Source of the DNA: JAAYZM01 sp964510785
GTDB taxonomy: Bacteria > Actinomycetota > Actinomycetes > Actinomycetales > Cellulomonadaceae
Assembly (NCBI GenBank): GCA_964510785.1
Contig: CAZECM010000027.1
Location: 1 to 39,584, forward strand
Length of the DNA stretch: 39,584 nt
Direction: 5' to 3'
In this document: in pieces, positions 13,873 through 21,636 of the stretch
Layout of the letters: each line of letters begins with the position of its first letter
How positions within the stretch are numbered: position 1 is the stretch's first letter
Notes under the pieces: model-generated
What the model saw: only the letters and a program-made list of their open reading frames with translations
Databases searched by the model: none
What the model was told of the DNA's origin: nothing
Position numbers and translations under genes: made by a program

Positions 13873-14801
13873 CAGTCGACTCCTCCCGCGTACTCGTCGA
13901 GGGGCCGTGGCGGCACGAGCTCGTGCCGGCGAACGGCTCGCGCTTCCACGTCGCCGTGGCCGGCCCGGACGACCGCGACACCCCGCTCGTGGTCCTGCTG
14001 CACGGCTTCCCGCAGTGCTGGTGGGCGTGGCGCCACCAGATCCCCGCGCTCGACGCCGCCGGCTATCGCGTCGCGGCGATGGACCTGCGCGGCACGGGTG
14101 CGTCGGACAAGCCGCCGCTCGGCTACGACGCCGTCACGCTCGCCCGGGACGTCGCCGGGGTCATCCGCTCGCTCGGCAGCCAGCGCGCCGTCGTCGTCGG
14201 CCACGGGGTCGGGGGCGGGCTCGCCTGGACCTTGCCGGCCGTGGCTCCCACCGTCGTGCGCGCCGTCGGCGCCGTCTCCGCCCCCCACCCCCTGCACTTC
14301 CGCTCGCTGCTGCCCCGGCTCCTCGCGGGCGCGACCGCGCGCCACCTCGCCTACTTCCAGCTCCCCTACTTCCCCGAACGCTCGCTCACGCGCCGCGACC
14401 TCGTCGCGCGACTGCTCGCCGAGTGGGGCGGGCCGGGCTTTGCCGACGACGAGGAGCTCGTGGCGCTGTACCGCGAGGCGGCCCGGGTGCCGTTCGCCGC
14501 CCACTCCCAGCTCGAACAGCTGCGCTGGCTCGTGCGATCGACGCCGCGCTTCGACGGGCGGCGCTACCTCTCGGCGCTGCGCGACGCCGCACCCGTGCCG
14601 AGCCTCCAGCTCCACGGCGAGCTCGACCCGTGCGTGCCCGTCGCGCACGCACGGTCGCAGGCGCAGTTCGTCGGGGAGTCGGCGCACTTCGTGGCGGTCG
14701 CCGGGGCGGGCCACTTCGTCGCGGAGGAGGCCCCCGAGCAGGTCAACGCGCTGCTGCGCGACTGGCTCGCCGTCGTCAGCCCCGTGGCGGACCGGGCTTG
14801 A
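13869..14801 (+). CDS. Alpha/beta-hydrolase-fold protein, epoxide-hydrolase-like, nucleophile missing
   Basis: A 310-residue protein with epoxide-hydrolase-like landmarks: LLHGFPQCWWAWRHQIPALDAAGYRVAAMDLRGTGASDKP (about 43-82). A cap region has YFQLPYFPE. The acid is in HGELDPCVPV and the histidine in GAGHFVAEEAPE. The nucleophile elbow, normally GHDWG or GHSMG, reads GHGVGG here, so glycine replaces the catalytic Asp/Ser. It may be a non-enzymatic or differently working family member. It overlaps glnR by 4 bp and its 3' end overlaps nth by 26 bp on the other strand. As I recall, EphE lies near nth in mycobacteria. Confidence 0.82.
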   Translation: MTVDSSRVLVEGPWRHELVPANGSRFHVAVAGPDDRDTPLVVLLHGFPQCWWAWRHQIPALDAAGYRVAAMDLRGTGASDKPPLGYDAVTLARDVAGVIRSLGSQRAVVVGHGVGGGLAWTLPAVAPTVVRAVGAVSAPHPLHFRSLLPRLLAGATARHLAYFQLPYFPERSLTRRDLVARLLAEWGGPGFADDEELVALYREAARVPFAAHSQLEQLRWLVRSTPRFDGRRYLSALRDAAPVPSLQLHGELDPCVPVAHARSQAQFVGESAHFVAVAGAGHFVAEEAPEQVNALLRDWLAVVSPVADRA

Positions 14802-15501
14802 CCATCGCCGCGGCGCGCACCGGGTCCGTCTCGCCCTCGCCGTAGGACGGGCAGAGCTCGGCCACGGGGCACGCACCGCACGCCGGGCGCCGCGCGAAGC
14901 ACACGCGCCGGCCATGGATCACGAGCCGGTGGGACGCCATCGTCCACTCCTTGCGCTCGATGAGCTCGGCGACGGCGTGCTCGACCTTGACCGGGTCGGT
15001 CTCGGTGGTCCAGCCGAGGCGGCGTGCGAGGCGGCCGAAGTGCGTGTCGACCGTGAGCCCGGGGACGCCGAACGCGTTGCCGAGCACGACGTTCGCCGTC
15101 TTGCGCCCGACGCCCGGCAGCACGACGAGATCCTCGAGCCGGCCCGGGACCCGCCCGCCGTGCCGCTCGACGAGGAGCCGCGAGAGCCCCTGGATCGACT
15201 TCGTCTTCGCCCGGAAGAAGCCCGTGGGACGGATGATGTCCTCGATCTCCTCGGGGTCCGCGGTCGCGTAGGCCCCGGCGTCGGGGAAGCGGGCGAAGAG
15301 CTCGGGGGTCACCTGGTTGACGCGCACGTCCGTGCACTGCGCGGAGAGGACCGTCGCGACGAGCAGCTCGAGCGGCGTCGTGAAGTCGAGCTCGCAACGG
15401 GCGTCGGGGTAGGTCACCGCGAGGCGTCGGTTCACCGCGCGGGCCCGCCGCACGAGCGCGAGTCGCGTCGGCGCCGCCTCCGCACGCGAGGGACTGGTCA
15501 C
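14776..15501 (-). CDS. nth: Endonuclease III
   Basis: A 241-residue base-excision-repair DNA glycosylase and lyase acting on oxidised pyrimidines. The helix-hairpin-helix is LEDLVVLPGVGRKTANVVLG, containing the catalytic lysine, and the catalytic aspartate is in GLTVDTHFGRLARRLGW. The 4Fe-4S ligands are C-x6-C-x2-C-x5-C in RRVCFARRPACGACPVAELC. The GTG at 15501 is chosen because TACGCT lies 6 nt upstream; the open frame extends further but without support. The gene order around it (hydrolase, nth, small genes, crp) is widely kept in actinobacteria. Confidence 0.95.
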   Translation of the reverse strand: MTSPSRAEAAPTRLALVRRARAVNRRLAVTYPDARCELDFTTPLELLVATVLSAQCTDVRVNQVTPELFARFPDAGAYATADPEEIEDIIRPTGFFRAKTKSIQGLSRLLVERHGGRVPGRLEDLVVLPGVGRKTANVVLGNAFGVPGLTVDTHFGRLARRLGWTTETDPVKVEHAVAELIERKEWTMASHRLVIHGRRVCFARRPACGACPVAELCPSYGEGETDPVRAAAMVKPGPPRG

Positions 15502-15507
15502 GCGTGC

Positions 15508-15513
15508 AGCGTA
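15508..15513 (-). promoter_or_regulatory. -10 box for nth
   Basis: TACGCT on the minus strand, 6 nt before the GTG at 15501. Confidence 0.5.
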
Positions 15514-15547
15514 CGCGGCGGGGTGCCCGACAAGGCATCCGGACAGA

Positions 15548-15643
15548 GTGCCCGCTTCACCCGATGGGGGGACACCGAGCGCCAATGTCGCCGATCTCCT
15601 CAAGCGCGATGCCGCCGAGGCCGACATAATGGAAGTCATATGA
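15548..15643 (+). CDS. Possible 31-residue protein upstream of a terminator
   Basis: A short open frame from GTG to TGA. Its second half, ANVADLLKRDAAEADIMEVI, has the heptad-like composition of a real amphipathic helix, unlike typical out-of-frame translations in this GC-rich DNA. A hairpin with a T run begins 3 nt after the stop codon (15647-15664), which is where a terminator for this gene would lie. The ribosome-binding site is weak (GGA 4 nt before the GTG) and no clear promoter is seen. I recognise no family. A small membrane protein is found at this place in mycobacteria, but this one is not hydrophobic. Confidence 0.4.
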   Translation: MPASPDGGTPSANVADLLKRDAAEADIMEVI

Positions 15644-15646
15644 GCA

Positions 15647-15664
15647 GGGCTTCCGAGCCCTTTT
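15647..15664 (+). terminator. Rho-independent terminator
   Basis: GGGCT, a TCCG loop, AGCCC, then TTTT. The stem is short but tight, and it is the only hairpin in this window with a proper T run. It stops plus-strand transcription just before the RsiG-like gene. Confidence 0.7.
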
Positions 15665-15682
15665 CGGGGGAGATCGTCGGGG

Positions 15683-16123
15683 ATGGTGGTGGCTCTCACG
15701 ACCGGAGTGAGCGGACGCACGCTGAACGAGCTACGGCGCGCGCGTCGACTCCTGCGGGCCGAGCGCGCCCGCATCGTGCAGTGGCGTCGTCTCGTACGGG
15801 CGCGGCTCGACCTCGCGATCGCCGTCGCGGCCCAGCCCGATGCGCTCGGCCAGGACCCCGACGTCCTGCCCTCCGGGCTCGAGGCCGACCTGCCGATGCA
15901 CGCGGAGCTCGTCGAGCACGTGCTCGGTGGCGGCCCGTCGATCGAGCTGGACCGACTGCAGTCCCTGCGCGCCCTCGACAAGCAGCTCGCGCGCTACGAG
16001 CAGTCCGTCGCCGAGGCGCTCGACGCGGCGACGACCGAGTTCATCCGCCGTGTCGCCGTCGACCCCACGGCCATGTTCCGCAGTCTCGACGACGAGGACG
16101 GCCCGACTCCCACCCCCAGGTAG
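15683..16123 (+). CDS. Two-helix protein resembling RsiG
   Basis: A 146-residue soluble protein that seems to consist of two long charged helices (about 10-50 and 85-125) joined by a Pro/Asp loop, followed by an acidic tail. The stretch RARIVQWRRLVRARLDLA resembles the first helix of RsiG, the anti-sigma factor that binds cyclic di-GMP in streptomycetes. RsiG uses a motif E-x3-S-x2-R-x3-Q-x3-D; aligned here, Arg and Asp are kept while Glu, Ser and Gln become Arg, Val and Arg. Binding of cyclic di-GMP is therefore doubtful. It precedes crp by 39 bp and may be cotranscribed. A GGGGGAG ribosome-binding site precedes the ATG. Confidence 0.6.
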   Translation: MVVALTTGVSGRTLNELRRARRLLRAERARIVQWRRLVRARLDLAIAVAAQPDALGQDPDVLPSGLEADLPMHAELVEHVLGGGPSIELDRLQSLRALDKQLARYEQSVAEALDAATTEFIRRVAVDPTAMFRSLDDEDGPTPTPR

Positions 16124-16162
16124 CCTCTCGGTGGCAGACTTGCCCCAGGAAGTTCGACGTGG

Positions 16163-16852
16163 ATGGAGATCTTGGTGACAGAACCGGTCGTGCTCGAGGG
16201 GCCGCTCTTCTCCGCCCTCGACCCGGAGGCAGCGGAAGCCCTCATCGCAGCGATGCAGGAGTCACGCGTCGAGCGTGGCGTGACGATCTTCCGCGAGGGT
16301 GAGCCCGGTGACCGGCTGTTCGTCATCCGCAGCGGCAAGATCAAGCTCGGCCAGACCTCGGGCGACGGCCGCGAGAACCTCCTCGCGATCCTCGGCCCGG
16401 GCGAGATGTTCGGCGAGCTCTCCCTCTTCGACCCGGGGCCCCGCACCGCGACCGCGACCGTCGTCGCCGATGCCCACGTCTACGAGCTGGGCCACGACCA
16501 GATCGTCACGTGGCTCGAGCAGCACCCCGGCGCCGCGCGGCACATGCTCCACGCGCTGGCCCGGCGGCTGCGTCGTACCAACGAGGCGCTCGGTGACCTC
16601 GTGTTCTCCGACGTGCCCGGGCGCGTGGCGAAGGCGCTCCTCGACCTGTCACGCCGCTTCGGCATCGAGGTCGCGGAAGGCGTGCGCGTCAACCACGACC
16701 TCACGCAGGAGGAGCTCGCCCAGCTGGTCGGCGCGTCGCGGGAGACCGTCAACAAGGCGCTCGCCGACTTCGTCTCTCGCGGCTGGATCCGGCTCGAGGG
16801 CCGCTCCGTCGTCCTGCTCGACGTCGAACGGCTCAACTACCGCTCGCGCTGA
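16163..16852 (+). CDS. crp: Crp/Fnr-family cAMP-responsive regulator
   Basis: A 229-residue transcription factor. The cyclic-nucleotide-binding domain (about 10-130) has TIFREGEPGDRLFVIRSGKIKL and the phosphate-binding cassette FGELSLFDPGPRTATATV. A long dimer helix follows, then a winged helix with LTQEELAQLVGASRETVNKALADFVSRGWIRLEGRSVVLLD (about 183-223). It is close to the mycobacterial Crp (Rv3676), in the same neighbourhood. The ATG at 16163 has AGGAAG 10 nt upstream; the in-frame GTG at 16175 has GGAG 6 nt upstream and gives MTEPVVLEGPLF, an equally plausible start. The stop regions of crp and ridA share a small CTGAGC/GCTCAG hairpin. Confidence 0.94.
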   Translation: MEILVTEPVVLEGPLFSALDPEAAEALIAAMQESRVERGVTIFREGEPGDRLFVIRSGKIKLGQTSGDGRENLLAILGPGEMFGELSLFDPGPRTATATVVADAHVYELGHDQIVTWLEQHPGAARHMLHALARRLRRTNEALGDLVFSDVPGRVAKALLDLSRRFGIEVAEGVRVNHDLTQEELAQLVGASRETVNKALADFVSRGWIRLEGRSVVLLDVERLNYRSR

Positions 16853-16861
16853 GCCGCACGC

Positions 16862-17329
16862 TCAGGCGAGCTCGACGACGATCTCGACCTCGACGGGGGC
16901 GTCCAGGGGGAGCACGGCGACGCCGACGGCGGACCTCGCGTGGCGGCCGGCCTCGCCCAGCACCTCGCCGAGCAGCTCGCTCGCCCCGTTGATGACCCCG
17001 GGCTGGCCCGTGAACGCCGGGTCGCTCGCGACGAAGCCGACCACCTTGACGACGCGCGCCACCTGGTCGAGGCCACCCGCGACGGACGCGACGGCGGCGA
17101 GCGCGTTGAGGGCGCACGTGCGGGCGAGCCGATGGGCCTCCTCGGGGCTCACGAGCCCCTCGCCCTCACCGACCTTGCCGGTGGCCAGGAGCGCGCCGTC
17201 GGCGAACGGCAGCTGGCCGGAGGTGTAGACGTACTTGCCGCTGCGCACCGCGGGGACGTACGCGGCGACGGGGGTCGCGACCTCGGGGAGACGCAGTCCG
17301 AGCTCCGCGAGCCGGGCGGCGACGCTCAT
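16862..17329 (-). CDS. RidA family protein
   Basis: A 155-residue member of the RidA (YjgF) family, which hydrolyses reactive enamine or imine intermediates. Visible motifs are KYVYTSGQLPFADG (about 32-45), a central helix with LARTCALNALAAVASVAGGLDQVARVVKVVGFVASDPAFTGQPGVINGASELLGEVLGE, and the C-terminal GRHARSAVGVAVLPLDAPVEVEIVVEL. The canonical R-x-x-V/A arginine is present in GRHARSAVGV. It is about 25 residues longer than classical RidA at its N-terminus, like the actinobacterial branch. It overlaps the DUF4177 gene (ATGA) upstream and is convergent with crp. Confidence 0.92.
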   Translation of the reverse strand: MSVAARLAELGLRLPEVATPVAAYVPAVRSGKYVYTSGQLPFADGALLATGKVGEGEGLVSPEEAHRLARTCALNALAAVASVAGGLDQVARVVKVVGFVASDPAFTGQPGVINGASELLGEVLGEAGRHARSAVGVAVLPLDAPVEVEIVVELA

Positions 17330-17487
17330 GCCGATTCCCGGGGCCGCTTGAGGTAGGCCACGAGGCCTGCGTCAGGCCCCTGGACAACCTGGACGAGCTC
17401 CCAGCCGTCCTCGCCCCACTGGTCGAGGATCGCCTTGGTCGCGTGGATGATGAGCGGAACGGTTGCGTACTCCCACGTGGTGGCCAT
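17326..17487 (-). CDS. DUF4177 small protein
   Basis: A 53-residue protein that begins MATTWEYATVPLIIHATKAILD, then QWGEDGWELVQVVQGPDAGL and ends VAYLKRPRESA. The DGWELVQV motif is the mark of DUF4177, a small alpha-beta family of unknown function. The ATG has TAGGCT 6 nt upstream. Its TGA overlaps the ridA start (ATGA), so the two proteins are made together; the same pair is, as I recall, Rv3678A-Rv3678c in M. tuberculosis. Confidence 0.9.
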   Translation of the reverse strand: MATTWEYATVPLIIHATKAILDQWGEDGWELVQVVQGPDAGLVAYLKRPRESA

Positions 17488-17493
17488 GGGGCG

Positions 17494-17499
17494 AGCCTA
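17494..17499 (-). promoter_or_regulatory. -10 box for DUF4177-ridA
   Basis: TAGGCT on the minus strand, 6 nt before the ATG at 17487. Confidence 0.5.
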
Positions 17500-17526
17500 C
17501 TGCCCGGGTCCCCGCCGCAGTGGTGG

Positions 17527-17832
17527 CTATGACGAAGGTCGCAGCATGCTCTCGGGGTTCGCGCCGTCGACGACGAGGAGCTCGCGCCACGAGGTCACCT
17601 CGGGCCGACGACGGCGCAGCGCGCGGCGCTCTCGCTCCGTGAGCCCGCCCCAGACCCCGAACTCCGCACGGGAGTCCAACGCGTCGGCGAGGCACTCGAG
17701 CCGGACCGGACAACCCTGGCACACGGAGCGGACCTCGCGTTGGGCCGCCCCCTGGACGAACAGCGAGTCAGGTTCGACCTCGTGGCACGCGGCCCGCGCC
17801 TGCCAGTGGACGTCTTCAACAAGTGCAGTCAC
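17527..17832 (-). CDS. whiB4: WhiB-family iron-sulfur regulator (WhiB4/WblA type)
   Basis: A 101-residue protein with the four cluster-binding cysteines at about 16, 38, 41 and 47 (AACHEVEPDSLF, then SVCQGCPVRLECLADAL) and the GVWGG turn at 59-63. A basic stretch, ERERRALRRRRPEV, follows. DSLFVQGAAQREV and DSRAEFGVWGGLTE are nearest to mycobacterial WhiB4 and streptomycete WblA, which sense oxygen and redox state through a 4Fe-4S cluster. It is divergent from ponA2, as whiB4 is in mycobacteria. The GTG start has a GAGGGGATG ribosome-binding region upstream, so it is leadered. Confidence 0.9.
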   Translation of the reverse strand: MTALVEDVHWQARAACHEVEPDSLFVQGAAQREVRSVCQGCPVRLECLADALDSRAEFGVWGGLTERERRALRRRRPEVTSWRELLVVDGANPESMLRPSS

Positions 17833-18062
17833 AGATACATCCCCTCAGAAGAAGTCCCCGTTGACTCCCCGTCTGCGGACCGTACCCCGGGCACGGGTAC
17901 TTTGGAAATCGACCAAACGTGCGAACGAGTGCAGCGGCGGCCCGTCGGCCCTTCCGGACGACCCCGTCCGATCGGTCCGCAGCGCCGTCGGAACCCCGAA
18001 CTCTCACGGAACCCTCACGTTCGCGCCCGTGCTCTCGCGGGGCCCTCGCGTACCCTGGCTCC
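17833..18062. promoter_or_regulatory. Divergent whiB4-ponA2 control region
   Basis: A 230-bp gap with no gene. The ponA2 side has TACCCT 6 nt before its ATG. An inverted repeat, GTACCC-n7-GGGTAC, at 17882-17900 lies near the AT-richer stretch TTTGGAAATCGACC and could be a protein site, perhaps for WhiB4 or Crp, though this is only positional. TTGACT at 17859-17864 is a possible -35 on the plus strand. Confidence 0.4.
18051..18056 (+). promoter_or_regulatory. -10 box for ponA2
   Basis: TACCCT with 6 nt to the ATG at 18063; this decides the start, since the open frame extends 48 codons further upstream. Confidence 0.5.
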
Positions 18063-20528
18063 ATGCCAACAGCTTCCCGGCCGCGGGGTCGTCAGGTCAC
18101 CGCTTTCCAAGCAATCGCGCTGTTCTTGTCGTTCCTCCTGGTCGCCGGGGTGGGCGGCGTCGTCGCAGCGGGGCTCGTCGTGCCCGCCGTCGCCGGGACC
18201 AAGGCGCTGGCGAGCACGGCCGAGGAGGTGTTCGACGACCTGCCCTCCGAGCTGGCCGAGCAGCAGCTGTCCCAGCGCTCGACCATCTACGACCGCAAGG
18301 GCAAGGTCCTCGCGACGTTCTTCCACGAGAACCGCATCGTGGTGACTCTCGACGACATCGCCCCGATCATGCGCCAGGCCGTCATCGCCGTCGAGGACAA
18401 GCGGTTCTACGAGCACGGCGGCGTCGACGCGACGTCCGTCATCAGCGCCGCCCTCAAGTCCGCGACCACGGACGTGACGCGTGGAGCGTCGACGCTCACG
18501 CAGCAGTACGTGAAGAACGTGCTCATCGAGCGGGCCGCGCGCGACGGCGACCTCGAGGGCATCGAAGCCGCGCGCGTGGCCGAGGGCACCGAGGGGCTGT
18601 CCCGCAAGCTGCGCGAGATGAAGACGGCGATCGCGCTGGAGAAGAAGTACACGAAGGACCAGATCCTCGAGCGCTATCTCAACATCGCCCAGTTCGGCGT
18701 CGCCGTCTACGGCATCGAGACCGCGGCGCAGTACTACTTCGGGGCGCACGCCGCCGAGCTGAGCTACCTCCAGGCGGCCACCCTCGCCGGCGTCACGCAG
18801 AGCCCGACGGCCCACGACCCGGAGCGCAACCCGGAAGCCTCCGAGGAGCGCCGCAACACGGTGCTCGCCCTCATGTACGAGCAGGGCTACATCACCAAGG
18901 CCGAGTTCGACGCGGGCAAGGCCACCCCGCTCGTCGACACCCTCGACATCCAGAAGACCCGCCTGGGCTGCACGTCGGCCGGCAAGTCCGCGTTCTTCTG
19001 CGACTACGTCACGAAGATCATCGCGAGCGACCCCGTGTTCGGCGAGACCAAGGAGGAGCGCACCGAGCTCCTCTACCGCGGTGGCCTCGAGATCCACACC
19101 ACGCTCGACTCCAAGCTGCAGAACCTCGCGGACAAAGAGGTGCGCGCCGGGGTCGGCCGCAAGGACAAGTCCGGGATCGCCTCGGCGATCGTCTCGGTCA
19201 AGCCGGGTTCCGGCGAGATCGTCGCGATGGCCCAGAACCGCGTGTACAACCCGGGACAGGGCACGAAGAAGTGGGAGACCTCGGTCAACTACAACACGGA
19301 CTTCGCCTACGGCGGCTCGCGCGGCTTCCAGCCCGGGTCCACGTTCAAGCCCTTCGCCCTCGTGGGCTGGCTCCAGGAGAAGAACGGTCTCAACCAGGTC
19401 ATCGACGCGACCCGCCGCGACTATCTGCCGAGCTCGTGGACGGCCTCGTGCGTGGACGGCCCCGTGACGCAGGACAAGTACAACCCGTTCAACGCCGAGG
19501 GTGGGGAGTCCGGGCCTCGCACCGTGCTCTTCGCGACCGCGCACTCGGTGAACTCGGCCTACATCGCGATGGTCAACCAGATGGACCTGTGCACCGTCTT
19601 CGACGCCGCCAAGTCGCTCGGCGTGAAGCGGGCCACCGGCCAGGACATCGACGTCATGCCAGCCAACGTTCTCGGCTCGCAAGAGGTCTCCCCGCTCACC
19701 ATGGCGAACGCGTACGCGACGTTCGCCGCGGAGGGCGAGTACTGCTCTCCCATCGCGATCAAGAAGGTCGTGGACGCCGACGGCAAGGAGCTCGAGGTGC
19801 CGTCCGCGAACTGCCACCAGGCGATCTCCAAGGACGTCGCGAACGCCGTCACGTACGCCCTGCAGCGTGTGCTCACGGAGGGCTCTGCCGCGCGTGTCGG
19901 AGGCCTGCCAGGCCGGCAGTCGGCGGGCAAGACGGGCACCACGAACGCCAACTGGCACACGTGGTTCGTCGGCTACACCCCGCAGTACTCCACCGCGGTG
20001 TGGGTGGGTCACTCCGAGGGCAACATCCAGATGAAGAACGTCACCGTCAACGGTACGCACATCGGGGGGCCGGTCTACGGTTCGACGATCGCGGCTCCGA
20101 CGTGGAAGCGGTTCATGACCGGAGCGCACGACGGCCTCAAGGTACGCAACTTCCCGGCCATCAACCCGAAGATGCTCACCGGACCGATCGCGACCGTGCC
20201 GAGCGTCATGGGAAAGACGGAGGCCGAGGCGCGCAGCATCCTCGGCAAGGCCGGCTTCACGGCGTCTCGCACGATCGAGGAGGAGTACTCCGACTCGGTC
20301 GAGAAGGGCAGGATCAGCTCGCAGTCCCCCGGCTCCGGCGCGCGCGTCTCCAAGGGGACGACCATCACGCTCAAGGTCTCCAAGGGCCCGGAGCCCGACC
20401 CGTGCGACAAGTGGAACGGTCGCGGCAAGCCGCCGAAGGGTTGCGACATCGACGTGGACGACGACGACCGCGACCGCGATCGAGGCCGGGACCGGGACCG
20501 TGGTCGCGGCAACGACAACGATGACTGA
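18063..20528 (+). CDS. ponA2: Bifunctional class A penicillin-binding protein with PASTA domain
   Basis: An 821-residue peptidoglycan synthase. A short cytoplasmic start and one membrane anchor (about 17-40) precede the glycosyltransferase-51 domain: catalytic Glu111 in VIAVEDKRFYEHGGVD and GASTLTQQYVKN. The transpeptidase domain has the serine motif STFKPF (Ser426), SVN (495-497) and KTGTT (623-627). A single PASTA domain follows (IATVPSVMGKTEAEARSILGKAG..), then an Asp/Arg repeat tail, DDDRDRDRGRDRDRGRGNDN. Layout and neighbours match mycobacterial PonA2. The tail is very hydrophilic and may lie in the wall. The metallophosphoesterase gene follows by 21 bp. Confidence 0.95.
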   Translation: MPTASRPRGRQVTAFQAIALFLSFLLVAGVGGVVAAGLVVPAVAGTKALASTAEEVFDDLPSELAEQQLSQRSTIYDRKGKVLATFFHENRIVVTLDDIAPIMRQAVIAVEDKRFYEHGGVDATSVISAALKSATTDVTRGASTLTQQYVKNVLIERAARDGDLEGIEAARVAEGTEGLSRKLREMKTAIALEKKYTKDQILERYLNIAQFGVAVYGIETAAQYYFGAHAAELSYLQAATLAGVTQSPTAHDPERNPEASEERRNTVLALMYEQGYITKAEFDAGKATPLVDTLDIQKTRLGCTSAGKSAFFCDYVTKIIASDPVFGETKEERTELLYRGGLEIHTTLDSKLQNLADKEVRAGVGRKDKSGIASAIVSVKPGSGEIVAMAQNRVYNPGQGTKKWETSVNYNTDFAYGGSRGFQPGSTFKPFALVGWLQEKNGLNQVIDATRRDYLPSSWTASCVDGPVTQDKYNPFNAEGGESGPRTVLFATAHSVNSAYIAMVNQMDLCTVFDAAKSLGVKRATGQDIDVMPANVLGSQEVSPLTMANAYATFAAEGEYCSPIAIKKVVDADGKELEVPSANCHQAISKDVANAVTYALQRVLTEGSAARVGGLPGRQSAGKTGTTNANWHTWFVGYTPQYSTAVWVGHSEGNIQMKNVTVNGTHIGGPVYGSTIAAPTWKRFMTGAHDGLKVRNFPAINPKMLTGPIATVPSVMGKTEAEARSILGKAGFTASRTIEEEYSDSVEKGRISSQSPGSGARVSKGTTITLKVSKGPEPDPCDKWNGRGKPPKGCDIDVDDDDRDRDRGRDRDRGRGNDNDD

Positions 20529-20549
20529 GCCGACGGCGGCGCCCGGCGC

Positions 20550-21503
20550 ATGAGCGGCGCGCTGCGGGGCCTCGGCGCGGTGGCCGCCGTCGGGGCCGGG
20601 GCCCTCGCCTGGTCGCTCGTCGAGGCACGGTGGTACACCCTGCGCGAGGCGAGCGTCCCCGTGCTCGAGCCCGGGTCGCTGCCGGTGCGCATGCTGCACC
20701 TGTCCGACCTGCACCTCGTCCCGTCCCAGCGCCGCAAGATCGACTGGGTGCGCGACCTCGACACGCTGCAACCAGACCTCGTGGTCGACACGGGAGACAA
20801 CTGGGCGCACCCCGACGCGCTCGCTCCGCTGCTGCGCGCGCTCGAGCCCCTGCTCGCCCGGCCGGGGGCGTTCGTCATGGGCTCGAACGACTACTACGGC
20901 CCGATCGCGAAGAACCCGGCCAAGTATCTGCGACCCGGTGCGCGGACGGGGAGCTCGAACGCCCCCGAGCGGCCCATGCCCGCCGACCTGCTCGAGAAGG
21001 AGCTCGTCGCCGCCGGGTGGGCCAACCTCAACAACGCACGCGACGAGCGCACCGCGCGGGGGACGCGGCTCGAGCTCGTGGGGACGGACGACGCCCACAT
21101 CGGGCGTGACGAGTACCCGGGGCCGGTCGAACCAGGGGGACCGTCGTCGGCGTCGTCGTCAACCGCCTCCCCAGCACTGCGCCTCGGCGTGACCCACGCC
21201 CCCTACGCGCGCGTGCTGCGCAAGATGCACGCCGACGGCGTCGAGCTCGCCCTCGCCGGACACACCCACGGCGGGCAGCTCGCCGTGCCGGGCTGGGGTG
21301 CGCTCGTGACGAACTGCGACCTCGACACGCGGCGGGCCAAGGGGCTGCACGGCTGGCCGGGGGCGCGACCGGACGCGGCGGACGGTGCCGACTCGATGTG
21401 GCTGCACGTCAGCGCGGGTCTCGGCACCTCGCCGTACACGCCGGTGCGGTTCGCGTGCCGGCCCGAGGCGACGCTGCTGACCCTCGTGCCGCGGTCGGGC
21501 TGA
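20550..21503 (+). CDS. Membrane-anchored calcineurin-like metallophosphoesterase
   Basis: A 317-residue protein with an N-terminal hydrophobic segment (about 6-24) and the full dimetal set: LSDLHL (about 51-56), VVDTGDNW (76-83), GSNDYYG (about 110-116), a histidine in LGVTHAPYARVL, and AGHTHGGQ (about 238-245). This is the YaeI/YkuE-like group, usually extracytoplasmic and often next to ponA2. The substrate, perhaps a lipid or nucleotide phosphate, is unknown. A Ser/Ala/Thr-rich insert near 197-210 interrupts the fold. It lies 21 bp after ponA2 and is probably cotranscribed; its ATG has no strong ribosome-binding site. Confidence 0.9.
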   Translation: MSGALRGLGAVAAVGAGALAWSLVEARWYTLREASVPVLEPGSLPVRMLHLSDLHLVPSQRRKIDWVRDLDTLQPDLVVDTGDNWAHPDALAPLLRALEPLLARPGAFVMGSNDYYGPIAKNPAKYLRPGARTGSSNAPERPMPADLLEKELVAAGWANLNNARDERTARGTRLELVGTDDAHIGRDEYPGPVEPGGPSSASSSTASPALRLGVTHAPYARVLRKMHADGVELALAGHTHGGQLAVPGWGALVTNCDLDTRRAKGLHGWPGARPDAADGADSMWLHVSAGLGTSPYTPVRFACRPEATLLTLVPRSG

Positions 21504-21553
21504 GCCCCGGTTTCACCGCAGGGCCTAGGCTCGGCTATCCTGGGTCGGCTCCA

Positions 21554-21629
<76 letters not shown>

Positions 21630-21636
21630 CATCATG

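Noticed and set aside
15640..16302. Plus-strand ATG at 15640 reading MSRASEPFSGEIVG
   Set aside because: The frame soon becomes Arg/Pro/Thr-rich and runs out of frame through the RsiG-like gene and into crp; the terminator also lies within it.
17919..18062. A 48-codon N-terminal extension of PonA2
   Set aside because: The extension is rich in Arg, Ser and Pro with no motif, and the TACCCT box lies 6 nt before the inner ATG.
18015..21098. Very long minus-strand open frame opposite ponA2 and the phosphoesterase
   Set aside because: It is a GC-rich antisense frame. The translation is full of Arg, Gly, Val and His with no motif, while the plus-strand frame has the full PBP and phosphoesterase motifs.
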